A stretch of 64,000 bases of DNA from Onchocerca volvulus (lineage: Eukaryota; Nematoda; Chromadorea; Rhabditida; Onchocercidae). The notes below the pieces were generated by a model that saw nothing but the letters and a program-made list of their open reading frames with translations, did no database searches and was not told the DNA's origin. Shown piece after piece: positions 36,781 through 48,700 of this stretch (the stretch's first letter is position 1; each line of letters starts with the position of its first letter). The stretch lies in the NCBI GenBank assembly GCA_000499405.2, contig HG738139.1:7588616-7652615 (forward strand). Direction: 5' to 3'. The position numbers were made by a program, and so were the translations under genes.

Positions 36781-37763
36781 ATTCGTCTGCGAGCATCTAT
36801 GTGTAATTTGTAAGAGAAGTGGAACAGGTGGGACAGGTGAATAAAGAAGGTAGGAAATGGGTGACAGCGAGAAAATGCAATTTTGTGTATTGCTGATGAT
36901 GAACAGTAAGGATGAATGACATCGGATGGCAGTCATCTATCTGTGTTTTGAAAATTTTTGAAATTTTCCACAGTTCGACTCTTCTGAAGATAAAATCGAA
37001 TGGAAACTTTAAAAATCAAGCTGCAATAGATATGGGATATTTAGCATGAAAGCCAAACAGCATCTCTGTTCATCACCAATCATCACTATACTTTTATTCC
37101 ATTGCACCGTTAGATTTAAAACAAAAAAAGAAATCATTTACATGCAAAATAGATAGAGAAAGAAACTGATCAAATCTTGGATTCTTTTTATTTGTTTTCA
37201 TGAAATTTCTGATGGATAATCGCTACTGAACAAAAAGGTATATCATCTCATTTATTCTGAAATGCGAAAATTTTGATGTAAATGTTCCGGGATATATTTC
37301 AGCAAGTACAATTCATCTACCGTAACTTTATCCCAAGTTTCCTTGCTATGTGTCTTTCGAATACAAAATAATTATTGATCAGTGGAATTTAAAAGTAAGA
37401 GTTATAATTCATTGGAAGTACTCAATTGGGCTGTTTAAAAAAATATATATTTGAAATTTAATCTTATCACAGATGTATTCAGCAAATTTATCATATCAGT
37501 TCGGATTTAGTTAAGTTTTCTCAAGCCTTGTCAGAGTCTTGGTTTACAACTGAATTTGAAGATTCTGAGATATCATGCACGGGAAATATTATTTATATCA
37601 ATTCATTATTGTTCTGAGTTCTGATTTCTCAAAAAAATGTCTCGTAGAATCTACCAGAACGAAAGGACCGAAACGAAGTTGATAGAAGATTACGAACAGA
37701 ACAGAATTTGATTAAACAGTAGCAGTAGTATTTGATGACATAAAATGCTGCATTTAAGTTCGT

Positions 37764-39066
37764 TCAAGACTTTTCTGTCCGATATTTTTTATTAAGATTG
37801 AAGAGTGTCACTAATATATTGTCGATGTAATACTTTATGTCATTTGCAGTGATCTGATCGAAGTAAACTATCAAAATAACATTCACATCAATAATATTGG
37901 AATTTCCAGTGCTATTGGCATGATTAATTTTGTCTAAAATCTTGCTCAAAATATGAAACAACTAAAAATGTGAAGTTTCGTTTGACTCTAAATTTAAAAT
38001 AATTATCAAGAGATAGCTTGATCTCGGATAACTGAAACATTTACATCAGTTTTGAGTGATTTTGCATTTATCAAAAAAAAGGCCTACTTCATCACCGATA
38101 TTATTCATTTGTTGTTCTGAACTTTGAAATTTGTTGAGTCTAATTCTGAAGAAAGCAAAATATTTGAACAAAAAAAAAGTGTGATTTTGAAGAATAAGTA
38201 GAGGATGCAAGCATTTATTTGATGTCTCGCAATTTCCTTTGAACAGAAAATCGTAATTCCACTATTAAAATTCAATCTAACCTTTTCGAATTTACGGGTA
38301 GACTACTACGTTCTTTTTGATGACGCGATCTTGTTGACAAATTCTGGCGCAATCTAGAATTTGGATTTACATCCATTGTTTCTTGATCCTGAAGAATTGA
38401 CGTATACCATTGCAAAAAATCTTAATTTCACAATTTAAAGGTTCAAGACGTGTAATCAAAATCAATGTTATTTAAAAATTTTTTTTTTTCTGTTTCTTTA
38501 AATCGGTGGAAGAATTTCAAATTAAAATTGTGAAAAAAAGAAGAAAAATTACAATTTCAACGCATGTTTCAAGATATTTCTGCAATGCTTCACATTCTCG
38601 TGCCTAGAAAGCCAGCATTAATATCATATGATCGAAGTTATTTATAATAAATAATCATCACTGCAATTATACCAAAATTTGTAATTATAAGAATGAAAAA
38701 TGAAGTAATTCCATCGGAACATATCCATAAGCATCATTTTTTCGCTCAGTAAAAGAATTCACCGTTTCTATTGTTTCCACACCCTTCCTTCGACGTTTTA
38801 TGATTACATAACTGATAATGCCAGCCACAGCCAATACTCCGATCATTGCTATCGATATTACTGCAGAAATTCGCATTTCATTCTTCATCCTAAAATTTCA
38901 ATCATAGTTTTCAATTGGAATCTACAAGAACTCAAACTCAAACTTATTATAAATTCGAGTTATTTTGCAAAAACTTTTCAGCATAATCAAACTTGATTCT
39001 GCACTTTTATCTTGCTCACTCAGCGCTAGCTTTATTAACGTATAATCAAAGCACGTATGCAACGAT
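37764..39066 (-). CDS. unrecognised single-pass membrane protein (5' end open)
   Basis: Family not recognised. Exons (minus): 38944-39066, 38721-38889, 38553-38603, 38282-38388, 38088-38145, 37764-37961, ending in TGA. Every junction agrees in phase, which is unlikely by chance for six short exons. An N-terminal part (ALSEQDKSAESSLIMLKSF, two Cys) leads to one membrane helix (ISAVISIAMIGVLAVAGIIS) and then a stop-transfer KRRRKG. The tail is ~150 residues: a short helix (ARECEALQKYLETC), a basic Ser/Arg stretch (RLRQNLSTRSRHQKERSS) and a hydrophobic/Asn-rich end. The orientation is probably tail-in (positive-inside rule). An ATG at 38886-38888 lies one base behind an acceptor, so an alternative short form from there (193 aa) is possible. 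The donor at 38720 (GTTCCG) is weak. More 5' exons may exist; a 60-nt stretch at about 39290-39350 has an acceptor and a GTAAG donor but does not join in phase. Confidence 0.55.
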
Positions 39067-39650
39067 TCTTGCCATAAATACATATAGTTGAAACAATAAA
39101 AAAGATTCAAAATTGAAGTTTTTCAATTCTTTTTTTGCTTTTTTATAAAACTAATCTTAAATTCTTCGTATCCTTTCAAAAATCTTTCGATTTAAAGAAA
39201 ACGTAACTGATTCGAAGAAAATGTGAACGAATGTAATAACTAAACTGCTTGGTGCCAAAGTAAAAAACTATAGTGATCTCAGCAATTCTTACCTTATAAA
39301 TTACAGCTAAATATTGAAAATGCAAATTTGTGTGGAAATAATTGAAATATATCTGAAATGAAGCACGAAATTGTCTTTCATTGTCAGTATTTATTTGATT
39401 CTTACTATTCGAATTCTTTTAATCCTTGCATGGCATTGTCAGCAAATTTGATTGTCGCTTTCTCAACGAAAATCAAAAAAAAACGCAAAATGTCATGCTT
39501 TGAATCTCTTTCAATGCTTCCTTTTCATTTGGCACATTCCGAATTTTCACTTCCATAGTTCTTCATATCTGTTATCTCACATACATCATATTACACGTTT
39601 TGCTTGAAATTTTACTCCTTTGTCATTGAATAACGTTGCATGATGCATCG

Positions 39651-39710
39651 TAAGGTCACTATCTAGTAAGGTCATTGCCTAGTAAGGTCGCTACCTAGTA
39701 AGGTCACTCA
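39651..39710. repeat. 16-bp tandem repeat, about four copies
   Basis: Unit TAAGGTCACTATCTAG with variants (TAAGGTCATTGCCTAG, TAAGGTCGCTACCTAG). A related ACTAGGAAGGTCACT lies at about 39867-39881, and AGTAAGATTACT follows. The surrounding ~200 bp are less AT-rich than their neighbourhood. Confidence 0.85.
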
Positions 39711-41760
39711 TCGATTTTTCTGCGTTGACAATTAACTTTCGCGGCGTGGGAAAATCCACTGGAACTTTCGATAAGGATATAGCAGAATTAACTGAGGCTT
39801 CAGTAGCGATTAATTGGCTTCAAGTACATGACCCTAGCAATGTTCCGATCTGGGCTGCGAGTGAGATCACTAGGAAGGTCACTGCACAGTAAGATTACTT
39901 ACGGGCAGAAGGTCAATTTTATTTCTGAATTTGACATTTCTGCACTCATTTCGAATCTGATTTAAGATCCTGGCAAATTATTTCATTGCAATTTATATTT
40001 GCTGAGGATTGCAATGAATCTCAAATATGATTCTGGATAATGCTAGTCTTCCGAAACTTGGCATGATCATTTATTCGAGTAATATAAATTGTCATCACTT
40101 CATTTCATCTTGGGAAGTTTTTAAATATTTGGAAAATCCAAATTTCACGGTATCTAATATTTCTGTTATATGTCATACTCTGTGATATTTTCAAAATGTT
40201 CAATTAGTTTTTAAAACAAATAGTCAGAGAAAGCTTCAAAAAGAAATTCGACAAAGGTTTTGGAGAAATTGTATATTTCCAGCGCCTCATCCGTCCTCTC
40301 ATATGATAATGAATGTTCAAAAAAAAAAAGAAAAAAGAAAGAAAATTACATTCAATGAGTGATTTAATTAACTTGAACATCTTGGCTTTGTAAATTAATT
40401 TTGCTATCATTAATTTCATTTGCTGTGAAAAGTCATCTATCTCAGTACCACTCATTAATTAGATTGCCGTTTATACTGAATTTAAATCATCCCCGAGCGA
40501 ATACCATCACTTATTCTTTGATTAAAATTCGAATCTTTGATTTGTGTTTTCTCAGTCTCTCTCAGTCTATTTTTCATCATTTTAAATGAATTCTAGCTTA
40601 TTTCTTTTTTTAGATGCTTTTCATTGTGGCTGTGAAGTTTCAAATTATTTTAAATACTTCGCTAGAAAGCGATCAATGCACCATATTTTGTTTTATTTTT
40701 CACCACCAAAGTTTCGTCAAATTTTTGTTGGCCATTCTGAAAAATTCTGTTACCTTTGCAAAGTTCACATTTATCGATCAAATTGGGCTTCAAATTAGTA
40801 TTCAATCATTTTGAATGTATCATCGGTTTTTTTTTTTTTTAGTACAAAAATTTTTAATTTTTGAAATATTAAAAAAACGAAAGCGTGAATTGAGCCATGT
40901 CAATCTTCATCGTGCTTGCAGAATATGTTTTCAATAATCCCAAACGCCAAAAAGTGACGTTTGCAGTGATGATTCTTCTCAAAATACGAGAAGAGAAGAT
41001 AATATCATCATAAAATTCGTTGCATTTTGAATGCAATCATTTTCAAATTCGACTGCTGTTTCATTTTAATTCCATGCATTTCTTTTCATAAGTTTTCTTT
41101 TCTTTCATCTCATCCTTTAGAATTTTCACTCATCTTAAAAATCTTTTTTAATTATTTACTCTTACCAATCACTCTTCATCTAATCTCGTTATTTCATCCT
41201 TGATTCGATAAATTAAGTTGAACTATTGCAATCTTTAAGAGAAAAGCAGGAAAGGATCCAAAAAAAACCCAGGCTAGATGCTTCATTGACATGTTAAGTG
41301 GCAAATTTCCAAAATATCTGATCCACATTAGTCAAGAAAATATCCCAAAAGTGTCGTAAGAATTGAGAAAATGTGAGAATATATTGTCTCTGTTGTGAAG
41401 AACGGAAATAAATTATTCTAGAAATGGTGTTTGGTGTTTGACAAATTTCAAAGTAAAATACATTTAAGATAATAGCAGTAATTCAGTTTTGATTTTGATC
41501 TTTAGTTCACTGAATTAATTTCTTCTTTGATTTTTTAAATCAGCTTTATCTGCTTCACTTCAACTTTTCTGAATTTTAAGAAACCGACTCAAAATTTCTA
41601 TTATAGAAACAATTAACGTATCGATTGGAATTTATAAATATGAAATTGCTAGCATTTGAATCCATTCCATCTTTTCTAAAAATAAATTACAAAATTCCAG
41701 GCGGGTGAATAATTAATGTCATTTCAACACAATTTAGAATGCAGAATTCTTCTTATGAAA

Positions 41761-42069
41761 TCAAAAATTCTCAGTGCTATATTGTTTGTTCTCTTCTTTT
41801 TTTACTATTTTAATTTCTCGAGGAAGCGTCGTTCGCAAAGTTTGTTGATTACATGCGATTTCTTTATCAAAGCGATTCTCTTTTCCATTCAGTAAATCAC
41901 AACATTTAGGAAGCAGAATGATTGCCTCATGCTTAGCAGTTTCTTGCTTCACAGAATTATATTCTTTCTTAGGCCAGATTAAACAAATAGAAATGAATAT
42001 GTTTGTTTCATCAATTTTTTCTTCACTTTTTATAGCTTCTCCATAAGATTTTTCTACGAAAATTATCAC
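41761..42069 (-). CDS. orphan open frame, possible terminal exon
   Basis: 102 codons from a nominal ATG, ending in TGA, rich in Lys/Glu with the segment KKEYNSVKQETAKHEAIILL. A TTTTCGTAG at about 42054-42062 could serve as an acceptor and would make this the last exon of a minus-strand gene. No upstream exon or family was identified. It is longer than most random frames in this AT-rich DNA but remains unproven. Confidence 0.22.
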   Translation of the reverse strand: MIIFVEKSYGEAIKSEEKIDETNIFISICLIWPKKEYNSVKQETAKHEAIILLPKCCDLLNGKENRFDKEIACNQQTLRTTLPREIKIVKKEENKQYSTENF

Positions 42070-43720
42070 ACGTTAATTGACCGATGTAGAAAAAAGCCGT
42101 TAGAATCGTCACATTTGATTTCCTTTTTTTTATTTCAGAAATGCTCGAAGAAGAATTCTTTAAGATTTTCAAAGATATGAGTTTTGCTATAGTAAGATGA
42201 ATTTTACAAATAGATTAACATTAGTATGCAATGTCATAATTCTTTGGCAGAAAAATTGCATTCGTTTGAATTATTAACAAATTTATTGTTAAAATTGAAT
42301 TTTGTCTTCTGCATGAACGAATATCAGTTATTAAGAAAAAATGTTAACGAAAGAGTAGAATCATTTCCAATCGTTTTTAAAATCATATATTGACGCTACC
42401 GTATTCTGAAGGAAAGTTTATATTTTCTAATTTCTCAGCAAATTCTTCTTTTTTTTCTTTTTTTTCTTTCCTGACTCGATAAAAAGGCGATGTTTTCAAT
42501 AATCATTCTTCAGTGTTGTTATTTAGCTTCAAATGTCTCCCTCCTTCCTAAACGTCAGCATTTATCACAAAGTCAGTGTCTATTTTAAAGAAATCTAAAG
42601 TTTCCCAATAAGAAGCTGTAAATTAGATTTTTTCATCTCTTTCTCCCATCCTTTTTGCTTCCACTCATTTTTACTTTCCCATGAAATTTCCGAAATCTTC
42701 ACAAAAAATTCTAGAATATTTCAAATACTAATTCAATTTTTAGTTTTATTCCTTTATTGGATTTAAATTTAAGCATGCATTCGAAAATCCAACTGCTTGC
42801 TTTTTTGATATAAAATTCGTTTCATTCACTTTTTTTTCTTCGCAATTGTAGTAAATTCTTGCACATCAATTCATTTGCATTAAATACTTAAATGTGCTAA
42901 AGCTTGGGAATAATAGCTTTTTATTTGTTAGCCTAAGCCTAGGATCAAGGCTCGTTTGATATACAATCCCATCGTTCTGTAGTTTCTTTCCTGAATGAAG
43001 AAATGGAAGTTAAGAAGAATATTTTGTGGTGAAAATTCATTTTCCAGTAAATGATGCGCTAATGAATTTGAAGACTTCTATTTTTCACGCTTGATTGGAG
43101 CGTTTACTCGATGTGATGTTATTAGAATATATTCTTTACTCTTCCCTTTGTTTCAATTTTTAATATCAATTTAAATCAACAATAAATGAGTTTATAAATA
43201 ATTGTCAAGAATTTGACCTGAGCAGCATCAACACGTAGTAATGATGTTGTCTCGTACGTGAAAATTGTATAGTCTGATCTGTCATATCTTTGATAAAATT
43301 ATTAAGTAACCAAAATAACTCTTTTCTAATCTTCAAATTGCGAATAACGTTTCAGAGTGATCAATTTAATGCTGATTTTTGACACCATTCAACCAAAATT
43401 TTTTCTTATTTCTCTTCTCCTTTTCCATTACTTTTTCCTAGAAGCAAAAAGTCAAAATTAAAAAGAAAAAATTAAAATTTCACACATCATATAAATTTGA
43501 TATTACTTTGGGACTTTTACTGATCTCACGAACTTCATTACGAATTGATAAGATAGACAAGAAATGAAAAACGAATGACACGAGAATCTTTCAATTCTAC
43601 AGATTTTGATCCATCGAAGATTTTTTGAGTCAACTTTGTACAGCAGAAGGTCATAATCATACAAAAGTAAAGAAGACGCACGTCATCTCGACGTCTCCTC
43701 CAGCCGTGATGAAAGCCTAA

Positions 43721-43789
43721 AATTAAAATGAAAGGCAAGATGGTTAAGCAATATGAAAACAATCTGAAATGGCATTCATTCTTCAGCAT
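43721..43789 (-). CDS. possible signal-peptide first exon
   Basis: From the ATG at 43787-43789 the frame reads a short polar start, then a hydrophobic core (YCLTILPFILILGF), then HHGWRRRRDD, with a GTGCGT candidate donor just after. This is the pattern of a secreted or membrane protein first exon on the minus strand, and could head a gene toward 39 kb. It lies only 65 bp from the plus-strand start at 43855, which makes a head-to-head pair tight. Weak; the end coordinate is approximate. Confidence 0.22.
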
Positions 43790-43834
43790 ATTCTGTTTCG
43801 TGATTCTACTGTTATAAAAAATAATTTTTCAATA

Positions 43835-43840
43835 TTTCAG
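43835..43840 (+). promoter_or_regulatory. probable trans-splice acceptor
   Basis: ATTTTTCAATATTTCAG precedes the secreted-protein start codon by 14 bases, with no upstream in-frame exon found. Confidence 0.45.
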
Positions 43841-43854
43841 GTGAAAAACGTGTG

Positions 43855-44519
43855 ATGCGGCAAAATCAGAGTACCATAAACCTTCCTACTACATTTTATG
43901 TCCTCTTGTTTGCAGTATTAGTAGTTGTTACAGATGCTTCTCTTTTTGGAAGCAGAAGTAAGTTCAATTTTATGAAAAATTTGAGAACAAATATAGTCTG
44001 GAAAGGGTTTTAAGATAAAAGAAATGATAATTAATTTCTGATAGCAATGTAACTAATAAGAGAGCTGGCCATTTGGTAATTTCATCTGTAGCAGTAAACG
44101 TATATTACTAATGATATGTTGCAGGTCATTCAGGTCATTTATTGGTTTAAAAAAATGGTACTTTAAACTGTCCTTATACATTTCATCTGAAAAAGTCAAA
44201 AAGCTTTCATTGTCGAAGACATTATGCATAGCATGGGAATGATGATTTGGGTTCCACGGATATCATGAGAATATACAGAAATATAACCACATGTTAGAAA
44301 GGTCAACACAACTATGATTTAGATTTCCTTATTTGTTGAACTTTCGAAATTACAGATCATATCCGGTTTCGTCTACCGCACGACATTTGGGAACCACCGT
44401 TCCGCACCATTTTATGCGAAAACTACCCAATACGTATACAAATAGATGCGGATCCGGAAAAAATTTGCCGAAGTTTTATGAAGAGAAAGAAGCAGGCCAT
44501 CAATTATGATCAGTATTGA
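43855..44519 (+). CDS. small secreted protein, 88 aa, unknown family
   Basis: Exons 43855-43957 and 44356-44519 (267 nt) are joined by a GTAAGT donor and a TTACAG acceptor. Residues ~1-29 form a signal peptide (TTFYVLLFAVLVVVTDA). The mature ~60 residues contain HIRFRLPHDIWEPPF, two Cys (likely one disulfide), a dibasic-rich FMKRKKQ and a Tyr-ending C-terminus (NYDQY). A TTTCAG ending at 43840 shortly before the ATG suggests trans-splicing, and AATAAA at 44616-44621 lies ~97 bases after the stop. A small hormone or neuropeptide-like precursor is possible because of the basic cluster, but no amidation signal or repeated peptide is seen. Family not recognised. Confidence 0.68.
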
Positions 44520-44615
44520 CGAGTGATAATGATAAACTTTCGCGATGATTTATAACTTAAAAAATTTCTGTTGCGCTTCCTTCATATCCGCAAATGATAT
44601 TATGGTGTTTATATG

Positions 44616-44621
44616 AATAAA
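44616..44621 (+). terminator. polyadenylation signal AATAAA for the small secreted protein
   Basis: The first AATAAA downstream of the TGA at 44517-44519, at a spacing typical of nematode 3' UTRs. Confidence 0.5.
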
Positions 44622-45791
44622 AGTGATTTCTAACATTTTGCAATCAAATTTTCCTTCAAAATATATTTAAATCCTTTTGCAATACAATTCAAATTTCATT
44701 CCGAGATGAGAAGCTGTCATAAAATAGCTCATGTCTTCATCACTTCTATTATAGATTTCAAAAAAAAAAAAGCTTTCAATTATGGGCACTTTATCCGTCC
44801 TTGCCATATTTAATTTATTTTGTGGAAAGTTTTGGGCAAAAGAGTCTGAAAAGTTTGGAGTTATGTAAGACCTTATCTTATAACAAGTAATCTTTAACAA
44901 ATTACATCCTTTGCATAGATTCTTAAGTCGAATACATTGTCTTAAAATAGCGTCTTACTAGCAATCCAACATCTCACAAAACTATTAATTATTTCGAAAA
45001 TTGAAATTATACTAAGCAGTAATTGAAATCGATTTCGGAATCTTGCACACACATAAAATTTAAAATAAACTTCTTGAAATCATCAAAATTCTGTGGCAGT
45101 GATGTCATTTGATTGAAAGATAGCAAAGTGACAAATTTAGATATTTCAATTTATTATCATGAAATTTGAAAGTCAACAAATCGATCAATCACCGATATCT
45201 AATCGAAATCGTTATTCTCCGTATCTTACTGACATCTTTTTAAAATTTTATTACTAGATTTCGTATTAATTATAAAGTTAGGTATAATTCGTAAAGCAAT
45301 CACATATATTTTTTTGGAATTAATATGAAAATGGAGTGATTCAAGAAAATTCCGGAAAGTTCGAATATTCCGGAAAATAAACAGGAACAAACATAGACTA
45401 CATAGAAAATCCGGATAGATAATTCATTGCCGGAAAGCTTAGATACTTAGACTATTGACCATCGAGTTGCACAGAACTGTTTCAGTGTTCCTGTTGTCAG
45501 CATACGATAATTACAATTAAAAATTTTGAATAAGCGCGAAAAGATTGATTTTGGCACTGTGCCAGAAGAAATTTCATATTTTCTAGTATATTTCTTTTTG
45601 TGATTATTGTTGGAGGAAAGATTGGGTTGGGCTCATTTATTCATTAATTAAGAGTTTACGACTGTTGTCTTATTTTCAATTGTCGTATTATCTTTTCAGA
45701 TCTATTTTTCGGGTTCAAATTCATATTGATCAGAGAGACATTTCCGATCACAGAGCAGTGCGCAGTATTTGTTCAATTGACGTTTTTGAAA
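44622..45791. other. intergenic, upstream of Nup98-96
   Basis: About 1.2 kb with no gene. A minus-strand frame at 44667-44900 has no features. The last 100 bases before the Nup98-96 ATG contain TATCTTTTCAG ending near 45700, a candidate trans-splice acceptor. Confidence 0.45.
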
Positions 45792-48700
45792 ATGTTTGGG
45801 AAATCGCCTTTCGGCTCATCCAATACATCTGCTTTCGGTAGTAAGTCCCATCTAATTTTCGAAATTTTATCTTCTTGAGGAAATCTTCCATCGCTAGCTT
45901 TCTCGGAAGAAACAGGAAGATTTCGGTCCTTCGAGAAAAGTAAGAATCTTTATTCCGTATAGTGGTACCACCTGAGATAAAACTTGCTTATACTATTGCA
46001 GTATTTTCCTTTGTTTATTTTTTAGTTATGTTTTTCTTCATTTATCAATTACCAAAAGTTTTAGTAATCAATATTTCAACTTTATCTATTTCTTCGTTGA
46101 ACAAATTATTTTTTCTTTTTTCTAAAATAAATCTTAAGGTTAAACTGTATTGCTCTGTATATTTTATCACTATTATTTTAATATTTCAATGTTTCCAATG
46201 TAGCAGGCAGTTCATTATTTGGATCAGCCGCCAATCGGCCAGCAACAGGATTTGGAACACAAACGACCACGCAGAGTACAGGTTTATTCGGGCAGAAATC
46301 TATTTTTGGCTCTCCCGGACAATCGACATCACTTTTCGGTTCGGTTGATTTTATTGACATCAATAGAAAAAAATTTATTGACGAGATTAAATCAAGCTTG
46401 AAACATTGTATCAAGTGATGATAATATCAAACACGGTTTTAGGAAGCACACAGCCGATTTCCTCTGCTTCGACTTCAATATTTGGTCAGTCAAAACCCCT
46501 TTTTGGAGCATCATCGACAACGCAGTCAACAGGTTTCACTGGCTCCACATCACTCTTTGGTTCAACCCAGTCGACACAACAAACTGGTGGTGTTTTTGGA
46601 TCAAGTTTTGGATGTATGGGATTGTTTATTGTTTAATCTTTTTTTTTTCTTTTTTTTTTGTTTGTATTTTGCTACTCAGTGATTACTTAGTTCTGAATTG
46701 TTGGGACCGAAGAAAGCTTAGAGATGTATTTATTGTCTTTGAAATATTGCCAAAAAAAAAATATTCCAGCATCATCTGTATCAGGCACAACTGTTAAATT
46801 CGAACCTCCCACGTCTACAGATACTATGCTCCGAAATGGTACGAATCAAACGATTAGCACGAAACATATGTGTATCACTGCCATGAAACAATATGAAAAT
46901 AAGAGTTTAGAGGTCTGTCTTTTAGTGTTTTTAACTACTAATATCTTCATTGTCAGTAAATGTTTCTTATTGCAATGAAATGTCAATTTTGATTCGGTTA
47001 AAATTTTGAACAGTACTTTCTGTTATGACGTGTTCATTCTTATTCATTTTGCCAATGTTATTTCACTGGTTGTAGGACGTACACGGCATTCTTCAACATT
47101 ATATTCGTATTTATTTTGTAGAGTTATTAAAATAAAATAGTTAAAAATTGAACATACCGATTTATAATTCACATAGGAGTTGAGATGTGATGATTACTTG
47201 GCAAATAGAAAAGGTCCGCAGAGTGGCGGTTTGGTGTTCGGTCAGACATCACAGCCGTCTTCCTCATTGTTTGGTTCCAATACAAATACAACGCAATCTT
47301 CAATTTTTGGCCAAAATAAACCACTTTTTGGAAGCAGTGAGTTCTTTTATTTTATTAATATTCGGTTAGAGATTCACTTTTACTTTCTTCGTTATTGCAT
47401 AAATGCATAATGCTCAAGATAAGCAATTTAGATCACTATTTTATTTAAGTGATAATTTATGAAAAATTTTCTTCCTAGCCTCAACTGGTTTTGGTACTAC
47501 AACCACAACTTCATCCTTGTTGTTTGGAAGCCCGACAACCACCACATCGATTTTCGGCAGTAAACCAGTAAGTGGAGGATTATTTGGTTCTTCCACTGCA
47601 GGATCACCATTTGGACAAACTCAGACTAGCACAGGATTATTTAGCGCTAAACCTTCGACGGTTTGATTTGTTCTTTTATCTGTTATTCAGATTTAGTTTC
47701 TCATCACTTTTAGTTTGTTTCTTTCATTTTTGATAGTAATTATTGCATTACTAGAGACGATAATTTGGTTCATAATGCGAGACAAGCAAATATTTCACTT
47801 ATTGTGGTATCTCAATATGCTAGCGCATTCTTTTTATTTCAGAGACCACTGTAGTTTTTAAAATCGTATAGGGGATTTGTTTGGATACCAAGAATCCCTC
47901 ATTTTTACTTTAGTTTGTTTACTGCAAGGTTTTGAAATAATATATCACTGAAAGTGCTCTCTGTTCATTTGTTTGTCGGAGTGAAGTATTGTCTTGTTGC
48001 TTTCATATTTCATTAAATTCTAAATATTGTTTTAACATTTTCACTTGTAATTTTACTTCGTGTCCTACTGAAAATTTTTTTTGGAACGGATCAAAAGCTA
48101 AATTTAATCACAATGGAGCGTGGTCAATTGCTTAGTTTGATTGCAGATTTATGCAACTTTTATCTCTTTCTTTTATCTTTCCTTCCTCTTTTGTATTCCG
48201 AAGTTTAATTTCGTTTCATTTCTCTATTTGTTTCATTTTTATTGCAGTATAAAAATTTTGCTTGAGTAGTTTCAGGGTTTCGGCACTCAAAGTTCGTCAC
48301 TTTTTGGTGGGCCAACTTTTAGCACTGCTACATCCTCGTCAAGCCCATTTACATTTGGCAACAATACGGTAGGGAAATAATTGATACGTTGTTGTAAATA
48401 CTTCATTTATATCAAGATAATCATAATTGTAGTGTAAGGATCATTTAGTTTCTGTTTATTTAATGCTTAGTACGGTGTTCCATTTTTGTAATTCAACCAC
48501 AAAGATGCTATTTTTGTTATTTACTAAGTTTTTAGGAAGAACCCAAATTGTATTACTTGCTTGTACTCAAAGTAGCATCGATTCATTTTTGACAAATTCA
48601 TCATGCTTCCTCATTCAATGGTTTTCAGCAACCTGCAACATCAACTGCTTCGACGAGTCTTTTTGGTGCTAAACCTTCTACTTCTGGTTTCGGTGCTTTC

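Larger units (their letters stand above)
33474..37763. other. gene-poor 4.3 kb
   Basis: Upstream of the GalNAc-transferase start. It includes a TC microsatellite (about 34198-34213), a Helitron-family fragment (34306-34425) and a GTGTGC-rich tract (about 36738-36780). The open frame at 35242-35517 (minus, 91 codons, hydrophobic/Leu-rich) has no motif or splice partner. No gene supported. Confidence 0.5.
39067..43854. other. 4.8 kb without a confirmed gene
   Basis: May contain upstream exons of the membrane-protein gene. Notable items are a 16-bp tandem repeat (39651-39710), a Lys/Glu-rich minus-strand frame at 41761-42069, and a minus-strand frame at 43538-43789 beginning with a signal-peptide-like segment (see separate entry). 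The rest is AT-rich with poly-T runs. Confidence 0.4.
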
